From an uncultured Christensenellaceae bacterium (lineage in GTDB: Bacteria > Bacillota > Clostridia > Christensenellales > Pumilibacteraceae), in contig CAJUPB010000026.1 in NCBI GenBank assembly GCA_910588155.1, forward strand, positions 1 to 11,193: a stretch of 11,193 nucleotides of DNA, written 5' to 3'. Both the position numbers and the translations under genes were made by a program. Under the pieces are notes generated by a model. That model worked only from the letters and a program-made list of their open reading frames with translations, searched no databases and was not told where the DNA came from. Every line of letters starts with the position of its first letter. The first letter of the stretch is position 1. Shown in pieces: positions 1 to 7,126 of this stretch.

Positions 1-87
1 GACACGGAATACAATTCGCTCCCTTTGCCGTTCCATTTTAATATAAAACTTTACCGCGTATATGTGGACAAAAATTACGACTGTTAA
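1..87 (+). CDS. Possible 3' end of an upstream gene (partial)
   Basis: Frame 1 is open from the window edge for 28 codons to a TAA at 85-87, while the other two forward frames stop by about position 46. The codons used (GAC, TCG, TTG, CCG, GTA) resemble those of the genes downstream, and the peptide ends in NIKLYRVYVDKNYDC. I do not recognise the product. It would end just before the -35 element of the nrdR promoter, a natural place for an upstream gene to stop. A 28-codon open stretch can arise by chance, so this is a weak call. Confidence 0.33.
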   Translation, partial: DTEYNSLPLPFHFNIKLYRVYVDKNYDC

Positions 88-91
88 ACGG

Positions 92-121
92 TGGACTTTT
101 GCTTGAATATTGATGTATAAT
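92..121 (+). promoter_or_regulatory. Sigma-A-type promoter for nrdR
   Basis: A perfect TATAAT lies at 116-121 and a TGGACT (4 of 6 matches to TTGACA) at 92-97, with an 18-bp spacer. The expected transcription start is near 128, giving a leader of about 30 nt. That leader contains an AGAGAGGA ribosome-binding site at 143-150, seven bases before the nrdR ATG. I saw no NrdR-box-like repeat here, so autoregulation is not supported. Confidence 0.6.
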
Positions 122-157
122 AATACGGACACAAGAACTTAAAGAGAGGACAAGCCA

Positions 158-619
158 ATGAAATGCGTATATTGCGGTTTTCCCGAAAGTAAAGTCATAG
201 ACAGCCGTTCTGCCGACGAGGGGAACAGTATAAGGCGTCGCAGGGAATGTTTGAAATGCGGACGTCGTTTCACGACTTACGAGGTTATAGAGCGTACTCC
301 GATACTTGTCGTAAAAAACGACGGCGGACGCCAACCGTTCGATTCTTCCAAAATAAAGGCCGGAATAATCAAAGCGTGCGAAAAGAGACCCGTTGCAATG
401 CAGGAAATCGATAAGGTCGTCGCGGCAATCGAAAAGGATATTACCAATTCGTTGGAGCAGGAGATAACTTCGCAAAAAATCGGCGAGCTTGTTATGATGC
501 ATTTGAAGGAACTCGACCAAGTCGCGTATATCAGATTTGCGTCGGTGTACAGACAATTCAGAGATGTGACGACGTTTGTTGATTTTATCAACGAATTTGA
601 AAAGATGATGAAAGATTGA
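158..619 (+). CDS. nrdR: Transcriptional repressor NrdR
   Basis: This is a nucleotide-sensing repressor of ribonucleotide reductase genes. The 153-aa length is typical of the family. The N-terminus is a zinc ribbon with two Cys pairs, C3/C6 and C31/C34, with VIDSR and RRRREC between them and GRRFTTYE after, all NrdR signatures. Residues from about 46 to 136 form the ATP-cone, opening with a VVKNDGGRQPFD-type stretch, which in this family binds ATP or dATP to set oligomer state and DNA binding. The start is fixed by the AGAGAGGA site seven bases upstream. It is first in a two-gene unit with an RluA-type synthase, whose start lies just past this stop. No nrd gene is present in the window, so its targets lie elsewhere in the genome. 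Confidence 0.97.
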   Translation: MKCVYCGFPESKVIDSRSADEGNSIRRRRECLKCGRRFTTYEVIERTPILVVKNDGGRQPFDSSKIKAGIIKACEKRPVAMQEIDKVVAAIEKDITNSLEQEITSQKIGELVMMHLKELDQVAYIRFASVYRQFRDVTTFVDFINEFEKMMKD

Positions 620-624
620 TTTCA

Positions 625-1446
625 ATGAAGTATAGTTTCGTATGCGAAGAGGACGGTAAAAATATTAAACGGTTTCTGTCCGAAAATATAGACGGTTTTT
701 CTTTGGCGAAAATCGACAGGCAGCTTAAACTCGGCGAAATACGAATCAACGGAAAAAAGACCAGAGAAAATATTTTGCTTTCGTTCGGCGACAAAGTCGA
801 TATTTTTATTCCCGAGTCTATGGTTGAAGCACCCGTTATAGAAACCGTGTACGAGGACGATAATATTATCGTTGTATTCAAACCCGTCAACACGGATACC
901 GAAAACAATCTTGTTCGTTTGGTTTCGTCTAAAATTGGTTTGAAAGTCTTTGCAGTTCATCGTTTGGACAGAAACACCGAAGGTTTGGTGATTCTGGCAA
1001 AGGACAGAGAAACGGAAAGTTTGCTTATGCGGGCGATAAAAGAGCGAAAAATTATCAAAACTTATCGAGCATTGCTGTCGGGGACTTTCGAAAATAAAAA
1101 ATTTACCGCAACGGCATATTTGAAAAAAGACGAGAAAGCAGCAAAAGTAAATGTTTTTTCCTTACCCGTATCGGGAGCCAAAGAAATTGTTACGCGATTC
1201 GAAACGGTTGCCGAGTATGACGGATACAGTGACGTCGAAATAGAACTTGTTACGGGCAGAACTCACCAGATAAGAGCGCACGCCGCGTTTTTAGGGCATC
1301 CCGTATTGGGCGACGGTAAGTATTCGACAAACAGCATAAACAATAAATTCGGATTCAAAAGACAGCAATTGCGTGCGGTTAAGTTGGTTTTCGGCGGCTG
1401 CAAAGGAAAACTCGAATATTTAAACGGTAAAGTCATAAAGGTTTGA
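625..1446 (+). CDS. RluA-family RNA pseudouridine synthase
   Basis: The enzyme isomerises uridine to pseudouridine in rRNA or tRNA; which RNA cannot be told from sequence. Residues ~13-65 look like an S4 RNA-binding domain (RQLKLGEIRINGKK). The catalytic motif HRLDRNTEGL places the aspartate at about residue 115. The C-terminal signature VTGRTHQIRAHAAFLGHP followed by LGDGKY is also present. The 273-aa length is slightly short of the ~300 usual for RluC/RluD types. The segment that usually reads KPxGxxVHP is altered to KPVNTDTE. I chose ATG 625; a TTG at 616 would add three residues and overlap the nrdR stop. No good Shine-Dalgarno is visible, so translation is probably coupled to nrdR, which ends five bases before. 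Confidence 0.9.
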   Translation: MKYSFVCEEDGKNIKRFLSENIDGFSLAKIDRQLKLGEIRINGKKTRENILLSFGDKVDIFIPESMVEAPVIETVYEDDNIIVVFKPVNTDTENNLVRLVSSKIGLKVFAVHRLDRNTEGLVILAKDRETESLLMRAIKERKIIKTYRALLSGTFENKKFTATAYLKKDEKAAKVNVFSLPVSGAKEIVTRFETVAEYDGYSDVEIELVTGRTHQIRAHAAFLGHPVLGDGKYSTNSINNKFGFKRQQLRAVKLVFGGCKGKLEYLNGKVIKV

Positions 1447-1456
1447 TTTCATACGT

Positions 1457-1486
1457 TTGACTAAACGGCAAAATATGTTATATAAT
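1457..1486 (+). promoter_or_regulatory. Sigma-A-type promoter for the DUF975-like gene
   Basis: TTGACT at 1457-1462 and a perfect TATAAT at 1481-1486 are separated by 18 bp. The predicted start near 1493 gives a short leader carrying AAGGAG a few bases before the ATG at 1516. No terminator is visible between the pseudouridine synthase stop and this promoter, so some read-through from nrdR is possible. Confidence 0.7.
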
Positions 1487-1515
1487 AAAGTCAAAGCAAT
1501 CTACAAGGAGCGACA

Positions 1516-2796
1516 ATGACGGTAAAACAAATCAAGTCAGAAGCAAAAGAGCGTTTCACGGTAAGCAGATATAAAGCTATGCCGGCTTATTGCGCATTGT
1601 TTTTCGTGATTATAAATATTGCCGTGGTCACCGCACTGCTGTGTGCGCTCACTGTGACATTGCCTGTTTATGTGTCTGCCATTCTTTGGTGGTACGGTTG
1701 TCTTCTTGTTCTGCTTGTTTTGGCGCTGTGCGGACCTTTTTCATACAGTGTGGCGGATTTTTATTTACGGGCTTATAAAGACAAAAACGGTGATGCCTCG
1801 CTGGGGTTCGAGGGATTCGGCAAATATAATTTCGTGAGAACCGTTTTGACGTTTTTATTGCGTTTTGTTTTCACGTTTTTGCTTACCTGCCTTCTGATTT
1901 TTCCCGGAATCATTTTTGCGATAAAAACGTCGATGTCTTATCAGTTAATGCGTGCAAATCCGAAAATGAACGTGTTTTCCGCTTTTAAGGCTTCGTCAAA
2001 GATAATGAAAGGACACGGCTTATTATATTTTAAGTTGATAATGTCGTTTTTCGGAATGTTTCTTTTATGCGTGGTTTCTCTCGGCGCGGGTTTTATCTTT
2101 ATAATGCCGTATTTCAATACTTGCAAAGTTGTTTTTTACAATAGAGAATTGCAAGGCGATTCCGCGGAATATTCGAGTGTTTCGACTGACGTGGAAGCGC
2201 AAGCCGTCGAGCAAATCGAAAGCATAGAAACCGCAGAGGTCGAGAAAACAGACGAGAGCAGTTCTGTTGTTGTCGAAGTTTCGGACTCGAATGCGTCTGC
2301 TTCGGAATCGACCGTCGAAAGTTCTGCGATAGTGGTCGAAGTGGTTTCGGAAAATACCGATGAGAAAAAATCGGACGTGTCCGAAAGCGACGGCAATAAA
2401 GGAAAAATGGATTCGATAGTTGCGGAAACGGCGGAATCTGCGTCAATGGAAAAAGTTTCCGACAGTACGGCAAAAGTCTCGACTGCGGACAAAACTTCGG
2501 AAACAACGTCCGAAATTCCCAAAACGGCAAAGAGCGAAGACAAAACGGATGCATCTATGGACGATATACGCAGACGTATAGAACAGCTCCGTAAAGAGCG
2601 GGATAAAAAGGGCGGACGTCCCGAGCATTCCGCTCGCCCCGCGAGACCGCAACCCAAAGTCGAGGAAGTTAAGCACGTACAGCCAATTAAAAGGGAAACG
2701 GCAGAGGAAGTCAAGCTCACGCAGTCGGAAAAGAAAGATATTTATGACGGCTTCGGACCGGAAAAAATCGAAGTCGAAATTGTGGAGGAAGAATAG
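1516..2796 (+). CDS. DUF975-like membrane protein with long low-complexity tail
   Basis: The first ~210 residues form a polytopic membrane domain, with hydrophobic segments at about 22-48, 52-80, 107-137 and 171-200. The blocks AFKASSKIMKGHG, FKLIMSF and IMPYFNTCKVVFY resemble the core of DUF975, a family of unknown function in Bacillota. Residues ~215-345 are rich in Ser, Glu, Val, Thr and Asp, with a short internal repeat (ESSSVVVEV near 247, ESSAIVVEV near 268). A basic, possibly helical stretch follows (DDIRRRIEQLRKERDKK, ~349-365), then a Pro/Arg patch and an acidic end (KIEVEIVEEE). Typical DUF975 proteins lack such a tail as far as I know. The start has AAGGAG upstream. The stop codon directly touches the TTG start of the cyclophilin-like gene. 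Function is unknown. Confidence 0.75.
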   Translation: MTVKQIKSEAKERFTVSRYKAMPAYCALFFVIINIAVVTALLCALTVTLPVYVSAILWWYGCLLVLLVLALCGPFSYSVADFYLRAYKDKNGDASLGFEGFGKYNFVRTVLTFLLRFVFTFLLTCLLIFPGIIFAIKTSMSYQLMRANPKMNVFSAFKASSKIMKGHGLLYFKLIMSFFGMFLLCVVSLGAGFIFIMPYFNTCKVVFYNRELQGDSAEYSSVSTDVEAQAVEQIESIETAEVEKTDESSSVVVEVSDSNASASESTVESSAIVVEVVSENTDEKKSDVSESDGNKGKMDSIVAETAESASMEKVSDSTAKVSTADKTSETTSEIPKTAKSEDKTDASMDDIRRRIEQLRKERDKKGGRPEHSARPARPQPKVEEVKHVQPIKRETAEEVKLTQSEKKDIYDGFGPEKIEVEIVEEE

Positions 2797-3708
2797 TTGA
2801 AGAAACAAAAGTATTCGCTTACGGCAAATCAGCGTAAGGAAATGAGACAGCGCAAAAGCGGAACGGTCAAGAAAAACGTTCGGTCGGAAAATATAGAAGA
2901 ATCGGAAGAATTTGCATCCGACACAGAGGCGGTTAGGGGAAATAAAAAGTTTAATTTATGGCTTATACCGCTTTTGATAGCGGGAGTCGCGTTGATAGCG
3001 ATAGCAATAATTTTACCCTTTTCCTGCAATCCCTATATGTTTATGGACAATCCCGTGGCGGAAATAGAATTGAACACAGGGGATGTTTTGACATTTGAAA
3101 TCTACGAAGATACTTGTCCCATTGCGGCTACGAACTTTTTGTTTCTTGCTCGAAACAAGTATTTCGACAACACGATTGTATTCGATATTCAGCAAAAATG
3201 GGTGCGCTTCGGCAACTTCAAGAGTATGACGGAGCTTGTAGAAGACGATAAGACTTATATCGATTCTTTGCCCGGTTTTTATGATAATCACAAGAATAAA
3301 ATGGGATATAGGCTGAAAGCGGACAGTTCTTCGGACGCAAAGAGATACGGGGAAGCGGGAATGCTGGTGTTTAATTACAAGCAGTCGTCTTGTCAGTTCT
3401 TCATTTCTTCCGACGAAAATCTGCAATCGAGATTGAATGGTGTCGATTATACTCCGACCGTCGTGGGGCGATATTTAAACGACGAAACGCTGGAAGCGGT
3501 GAAAAGAATAGCGGCATTGCCGTTTGACGAAAATTCGCCCAGTACGGTTTGGAAAAATCCGAATACGCCCGTTATAATAAAAAGGGTGCGCTTACACAAT
3601 ATGGACAGAAAGAAGTGGAAAAACTTTCATTTCGAAGATTATATGAATCCCGAACCGAAGGGGTCCAACTCGTCGTTCTCCGATTGGTTCGGCGGAGTAA
3701 ACGATTGA
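2797..3708 (+). CDS. Membrane-anchored cyclophilin-type peptidyl-prolyl isomerase, degenerate
   Basis: The 303-aa protein has a basic, polar N-terminus, one membrane segment at about 53-75, and a cyclophilin-like domain at ~87-265 that should lie outside the cytoplasm. Supporting blocks are VAEIELNTGDVLTFEIYEDTCPIAATNF (residues 87-114), YFDNTIVF, GMLVFNY and QFFISSDENLQSRLNG, each at the expected place in the fold. The usual FHRV...FMIQGGD motif has become FDIQQKWVRFGNF, so the catalytic Arg and the following Gln appear to be lost. It may be a scaffold or binding domain rather than an active isomerase. The TTG start is supported by GGAGGAA at 2784-2790, six bases upstream, and it abuts the TAG of the DUF975-like gene, implying translational coupling. 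Confidence 0.78.
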   Translation: MKKQKYSLTANQRKEMRQRKSGTVKKNVRSENIEESEEFASDTEAVRGNKKFNLWLIPLLIAGVALIAIAIILPFSCNPYMFMDNPVAEIELNTGDVLTFEIYEDTCPIAATNFLFLARNKYFDNTIVFDIQQKWVRFGNFKSMTELVEDDKTYIDSLPGFYDNHKNKMGYRLKADSSSDAKRYGEAGMLVFNYKQSSCQFFISSDENLQSRLNGVDYTPTVVGRYLNDETLEAVKRIAALPFDENSPSTVWKNPNTPVIIKRVRLHNMDRKKWKNFHFEDYMNPEPKGSNSSFSDWFGGVND

Positions 3709-3728
3709 TTGCAAAGTATAAAATATAG

Positions 3729-3766
3729 AAAAATTACCTACCATATATGCGGAGGTAATTTTTTTT
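3729..3766 (+). terminator. Terminator-like hairpin overlapping the DUF1614 ribosome-binding site
   Basis: An 11-bp perfect stem pairs AAAAATTACCT (3729-3739) with AGGTAATTTTT (3753-3763). Two more C-G pairs can form inside with a one-base bulge, and the T run continues to 3766. This has the shape of a Rho-independent terminator for the preceding gene pair. The same 3' arm contains GGAGGT (3751-3756), the only Shine-Dalgarno for the ATG at 3767. I saw a TATAAA at 3717-3722 but no matching -35, so a separate promoter for the downstream gene is not established. Confidence 0.65.
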
Positions 3767-4507
3767 ATGACGATTGGTCTGATTCTTCTTGCCGCAGTCG
3801 GCATATTTTTATTCTTCGGAGGAACGGAACGGTTCTTTGCCAAACTCGGTTTGCCGAGCAGAGCGGCTTTCGTTATAGTCTTGGCTTTGGTTGTCGGAGC
3901 GGTCATTCCGCAGGTGAATTTCGGAAACGCTTTCAACATTCAGCTCGGCGGTTTCTTGATTCCGTTGGCTGTTATGGCGATTTTTTTGTTTCGTTGCAAC
4001 GGGAGAGAAGAACTTTTCAAAGCTATGCTGTCGATAGCGTCGGTTGCCGCCGTTTGTATTGCCGCAAGAATGCTTATTCCTTCTTACAATGCTGGTTTGA
4101 GAGTCACTATATCCGTTGTGACGGGCTTTGTCGGTGCCGCCGTCGCTTGCATTATTTCGCAGTCCCGTGTTCCTGCGATTGCGGGAGTGCTGGGTGGTAT
4201 GGTGATTGCCGATACGGTAACTTCTTTGGTATATAGATTTTTTATAGACGGCTCCACTGTTTCTTTGGGCACGGCCGGCGTATTTGACGCAATCGTTATC
4301 GGAGTCGTGTTTACCGTCTTGATAGCGGAAGCGCTTTCTGCCATAAAAAAACATTCCCGCGCATCCAAGCAGCCCATTATTTTGACCGATTTGGAAGCAG
4401 GAGAAGATTATAATGCATCGGAGGAAGACGTTTCGAATATAAAACCTTCGACGTATCATTTTAACGAAGAGGATTACGAAGAGTATTTCAACGACGATAT
4501 CGATTGA
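3767..4507 (+). CDS. DUF1614 family membrane protein
   Basis: A 246-aa integral membrane protein with about seven hydrophobic segments (roughly 3-19, 33-49, 60-76, 86-104, 110-131, 136-158, 168-192). The pattern fits DUF1614: an early GG..RF..KLGL segment, VGAVIPQVNF, GGFLIPLAV, SRVPAIAGVLGG..IAD and GTAGVFDAIVIGVVF. No enzymatic function is established for the family. Residues ~200-246 form an acidic soluble tail ending EEYFNDDID. GGAGGT lies ten bases before the ATG but inside a terminator-like hairpin. The gene sits just upstream of the DUF512-der-plsY block, and its stop codon overlaps the -35 element of that block's promoter. Confidence 0.8.
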   Translation: MTIGLILLAAVGIFLFFGGTERFFAKLGLPSRAAFVIVLALVVGAVIPQVNFGNAFNIQLGGFLIPLAVMAIFLFRCNGREELFKAMLSIASVAAVCIAARMLIPSYNAGLRVTISVVTGFVGAAVACIISQSRVPAIAGVLGGMVIADTVTSLVYRFFIDGSTVSLGTAGVFDAIVIGVVFTVLIAEALSAIKKHSRASKQPIILTDLEAGEDYNASEEDVSNIKPSTYHFNEEDYEEYFNDDID

Positions 4508-4532
4508 CTTGATTGTCGTTATGTGTTAAAAT
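4504..4532 (+). promoter_or_regulatory. Extended -10 promoter for DUF512-der-plsY, predicting a leaderless transcript
   Basis: TTGACT (4504-4509), a 17-bp spacer and TAAAAT (4527-4532) preceded by TGT form an extended -10 promoter. The -35 overlaps the TGA of the DUF1614 gene. Counting from the -10, position +1 falls on 4539, the A of the next gene's ATG. No Shine-Dalgarno is visible before that ATG. Confidence 0.68.
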
Positions 4533-4538
4533 AAACCT

Positions 4539-5804
4539 ATGCGAATAATCGACGTACAAAAGAATTCCATAGGTGCAGAACTCGGTATTGCCGCGGGTGA
4601 CGAGTTGCTGTCTTTCGACGGCAACGAAGTGTCCGATATTTTGGATTACGATTTTTACAACGACGGCGAATCTTTTGTGATGTCCGTATATCGCGACGGC
4701 GAAATTTTCGATTACGAAATCGAGAAAGATACGGAAGAAGATTTGGGGCTTGTTTTGGACGGGGAGCTCAAAGTCGGAGTATGCCGAAACAAGTGCATAT
4801 TCTGTTTTGTCGACCAGCTTCCCAAGAAAGAACTTCGCAACACGCTGCGTGTTAAAGACGACGATTACAGATTGAGTTTTATAAGCGGCAGTTACGTTAC
4901 TTTGACGAATGTTTCGCAAAAAGATTTGGAGCGCATAGTGCGTTTGCGACTTTCTCCTCTGTATGTCAGCATACACAGTTGCAATAACGAGTTGCGGCGG
5001 GTTATGCTCGGAAATCCGAAAGCTCCCGATATAATAGCGCAGTTGGAATATCTACATAGTAACGGAATCGGAATTCACGCGCAAATAGTTTATTGCCCCG
5101 ATGTGAACGAGGATATTGCCGAATCCATAGCGATTGCATCGCGTTATTGCAAGTCGCTTGCAATTGTTCCCGTAGGGCTGACAAGAGACTGCAACAGCCG
5201 TCTGCGCGCTGTGAACGGCGACGATGCAAGGAAAATTATTCAAATAGTCGAAAAGTGTCAGGAAGACTTTTTGAAAGAGCTGGGAACGAGATTCGTTTTT
5301 CTTGCCGATGAGTTTTATATCAAAGCGGGTAGTTCCGTGCCGCATTATGAGTCTTACGAAGATTTCGTTCAGATTGAGAACGGGGTCGGACTTACCGCTT
5401 TGTTCAGACACGATTTCGACGAAGCATTGAAGCAAGCGGATATTGCTTGCGACAAAGTGCGTTCGATTGCCACGGGAGAGGACGCATATCCTTTTATTAA
5501 AGAAGCCGCCGACAAACTTTCGGCAAAGACAGGCGGAAAAATCAATGTCTATGCGATACGAAACGAGTTTTTCGGACCGTCGGTTACCGTTGCCGGGTTA
5601 GTTACGGGCGGAGATATTTACAATCAGCTTTGCGGAAAAGAAATAGGGAGTTGTTTGATTCTTCCGCGCTGTATGTTCAAAGAATTTCACGACGTATTTT
5701 TGGATAATATGACTGTCGACGAATTGAGTAAAAAGCTTGGTGTGAGCGTGAAAATAATCGATACGGACGGATATTCGTTTGTTAAAGGATGTGCCGAAAT
5801 ATGA
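4539..5804 (+). CDS. DUF512 protein: PDZ-like domain plus radical-SAM-like iron-sulfur enzyme
   Basis: The 421-aa protein begins with a PDZ-like segment (residues ~1-65: SIGAELGIAAGDELLSFDG). It is followed by a CX3CX2C cluster motif, CRNKCIFC at residues 82-89, where C82, C86 and C89 could hold a 4Fe-4S cluster as in radical-SAM enzymes. The middle and C-terminal parts match DUF512 (YRLSFISGSYVTLTN; PLYVSIHS; VPVGLTR; FLADEFY; VTVAGLVTGGD). The substrate and reaction are unknown. The family is commonly found next to der in Clostridia, as here. The start is the only sensible ATG for a complete PDZ domain and coincides with the predicted transcription start. The last codons overlap the der start in an ATGA junction. 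Confidence 0.88.
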   Translation: MRIIDVQKNSIGAELGIAAGDELLSFDGNEVSDILDYDFYNDGESFVMSVYRDGEIFDYEIEKDTEEDLGLVLDGELKVGVCRNKCIFCFVDQLPKKELRNTLRVKDDDYRLSFISGSYVTLTNVSQKDLERIVRLRLSPLYVSIHSCNNELRRVMLGNPKAPDIIAQLEYLHSNGIGIHAQIVYCPDVNEDIAESIAIASRYCKSLAIVPVGLTRDCNSRLRAVNGDDARKIIQIVEKCQEDFLKELGTRFVFLADEFYIKAGSSVPHYESYEDFVQIENGVGLTALFRHDFDEALKQADIACDKVRSIATGEDAYPFIKEAADKLSAKTGGKINVYAIRNEFFGPSVTVAGLVTGGDIYNQLCGKEIGSCLILPRCMFKEFHDVFLDNMTVDELSKKLGVSVKIIDTDGYSFVKGCAEI

Positions 5805-7126
5805 GTAAGAAGAAACCGTTAGTGGCAATAATAGGTCGTCCCAACGTCGGTAAGTCGACGTTTTTTAACCGAATAAGCGGTAAACGAGTTTCCATTGTAA
5901 AAGATATCCCAGGGGTGACTCGTGACAGGATATACGTCGACGCAGAGTGGTGCGGATATGTTTTTACTATGATAGATACCGGCGGAATTGAGTTTGATGA
6001 CAATGATACGATGTACGGACATATTCGCAAACAGGCGAAGGAAGCTATGGAACTCGCAGACGTCATAGTATTTATGGTGGACGGAAAAGCCGGACTTGTT
6101 TCCACCGATTATGACGTTGCCGAGCTGTTGCGGACTGCCAAAAAGCCCGTCGTATTGGTGGTGAATAAGCTCGATAATTTCGAAGTGGAGAAAACCTACG
6201 ACTTTTATCAATTGGGTCTGGGAGAACCTTTTGCCGTCTCCTGCGAGCAAGCAAAAGGTTTGGGCGAGGTTTTGGACGAGATTATAAGCCATTTTCCGGA
6301 GCCGACAGACTTTGACGAAGATTCGGCATTGAAAATCGCCGTTGTCGGAAAACCCAACGTCGGCAAGTCTTCCATAGTGAATAAGCTGCTGGGATTCGAA
6401 CGCGTCATCGTAAGCGATGTCGCCGGGACTACGCGAGATGCCGTCGATACTCCTTTCGAATATAACGGCAACAAGTATATTTTGATTGATACGGCAGGAA
6501 TGAGAAGAAAGCGCGGCATCGACGAAGACACGGTCGAAAGTTACAGCGTTATGAGAACCATAGCTGCGGTGCGAAGGGCAGACGTTGTATTGATAGTCAT
6601 AGATTCCACGCAAGAGCTTTCGGAACAGGACGTGCGAATAGCGGGGTTTGTTCACGATGAGGGGAAACCGAGCGTTATCGTAATGAACAAGTGGGATAAG
6701 GTCGAGAAAGATACTTATACCGTTAATAAGCTCAACGAAAAGCTTGCGCAAGATTTGGCATTTATGAGTTATAAAAAAAGCGTTTATGTCTCTGCGGCAA
6801 CGGGTCAGCGTTTGGACAAACTTGTATCGATGGTGAGCGAGGCATATCGAAATGCGTCTGCTCGAATATCCACGGGACTTTTGAACGATATTGTCGGTGA
6901 GGCCGTGGCTATGACGGAGCCTCCTTCGTTTTCGGGAAAAAAGCTTAAAATTTATTATACGACTCAACCGGAAAGCAATCCTCCGAAATTCGTGTTTTTT
7001 GTGAACGACGAAAAGTTGGCGCATTTTTCTTACAGGCGTTATTTGGAGAATTGTTTGCGAAAAGCATTTGATTTCAGTTGCACGCCTATAAGACTCAATT
7101 TTGTGAGCAAGGAGAAAAACAAATAA
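5801..7126 (+). CDS. der: Ribosome biogenesis GTPase Der (EngA)
   Basis: Der is a double GTPase needed for late assembly of the 50S ribosomal subunit. The 441-aa length is typical. The first G domain has GRPNVGKS (residues 12-19), DTGG (59-62) and NKLD (122-125). The second has GKPNVGKS (183-190), DTAGMRRK and NKWDK. The C-terminal ~90 residues form the KH-like domain (SFSGKKLKIYYTTQ; NPPKFVFFVND; SYRRYLEN; FDFSCTPIRL). The ATG at 5801 overlaps the DUF512 stop as ATGA and has AAAGGAT ten bases upstream; an upstream ATG at 5789 would add four residues and lies inside the same overlap. The stop TAA shares one base with the plsY ATG, so the three genes form a tightly coupled unit. Confidence 0.97.
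   Translation: MSKKKPLVAIIGRPNVGKSTFFNRISGKRVSIVKDIPGVTRDRIYVDAEWCGYVFTMIDTGGIEFDDNDTMYGHIRKQAKEAMELADVIVFMVDGKAGLVSTDYDVAELLRTAKKPVVLVVNKLDNFEVEKTYDFYQLGLGEPFAVSCEQAKGLGEVLDEIISHFPEPTDFDEDSALKIAVVGKPNVGKSSIVNKLLGFERVIVSDVAGTTRDAVDTPFEYNGNKYILIDTAGMRRKRGIDEDTVESYSVMRTIAAVRRADVVLIVIDSTQELSEQDVRIAGFVHDEGKPSVIVMNKWDKVEKDTYTVNKLNEKLAQDLAFMSYKKSVYVSAATGQRLDKLVSMVSEAYRNASARISTGLLNDIVGEAVAMTEPPSFSGKKLKIYYTTQPESNPPKFVFFVNDEKLAHFSYRRYLENCLRKAFDFSCTPIRLNFVSKEKNK

Noticed and set aside
3709..4236. A forward open frame overlapping the DUF1614 gene in another frame
   Set aside because: The peptide is rich in Cys, Arg and Ser with no membrane pattern, whereas the DUF1614 frame gives a clean multi-helix protein with family motifs and an SD.
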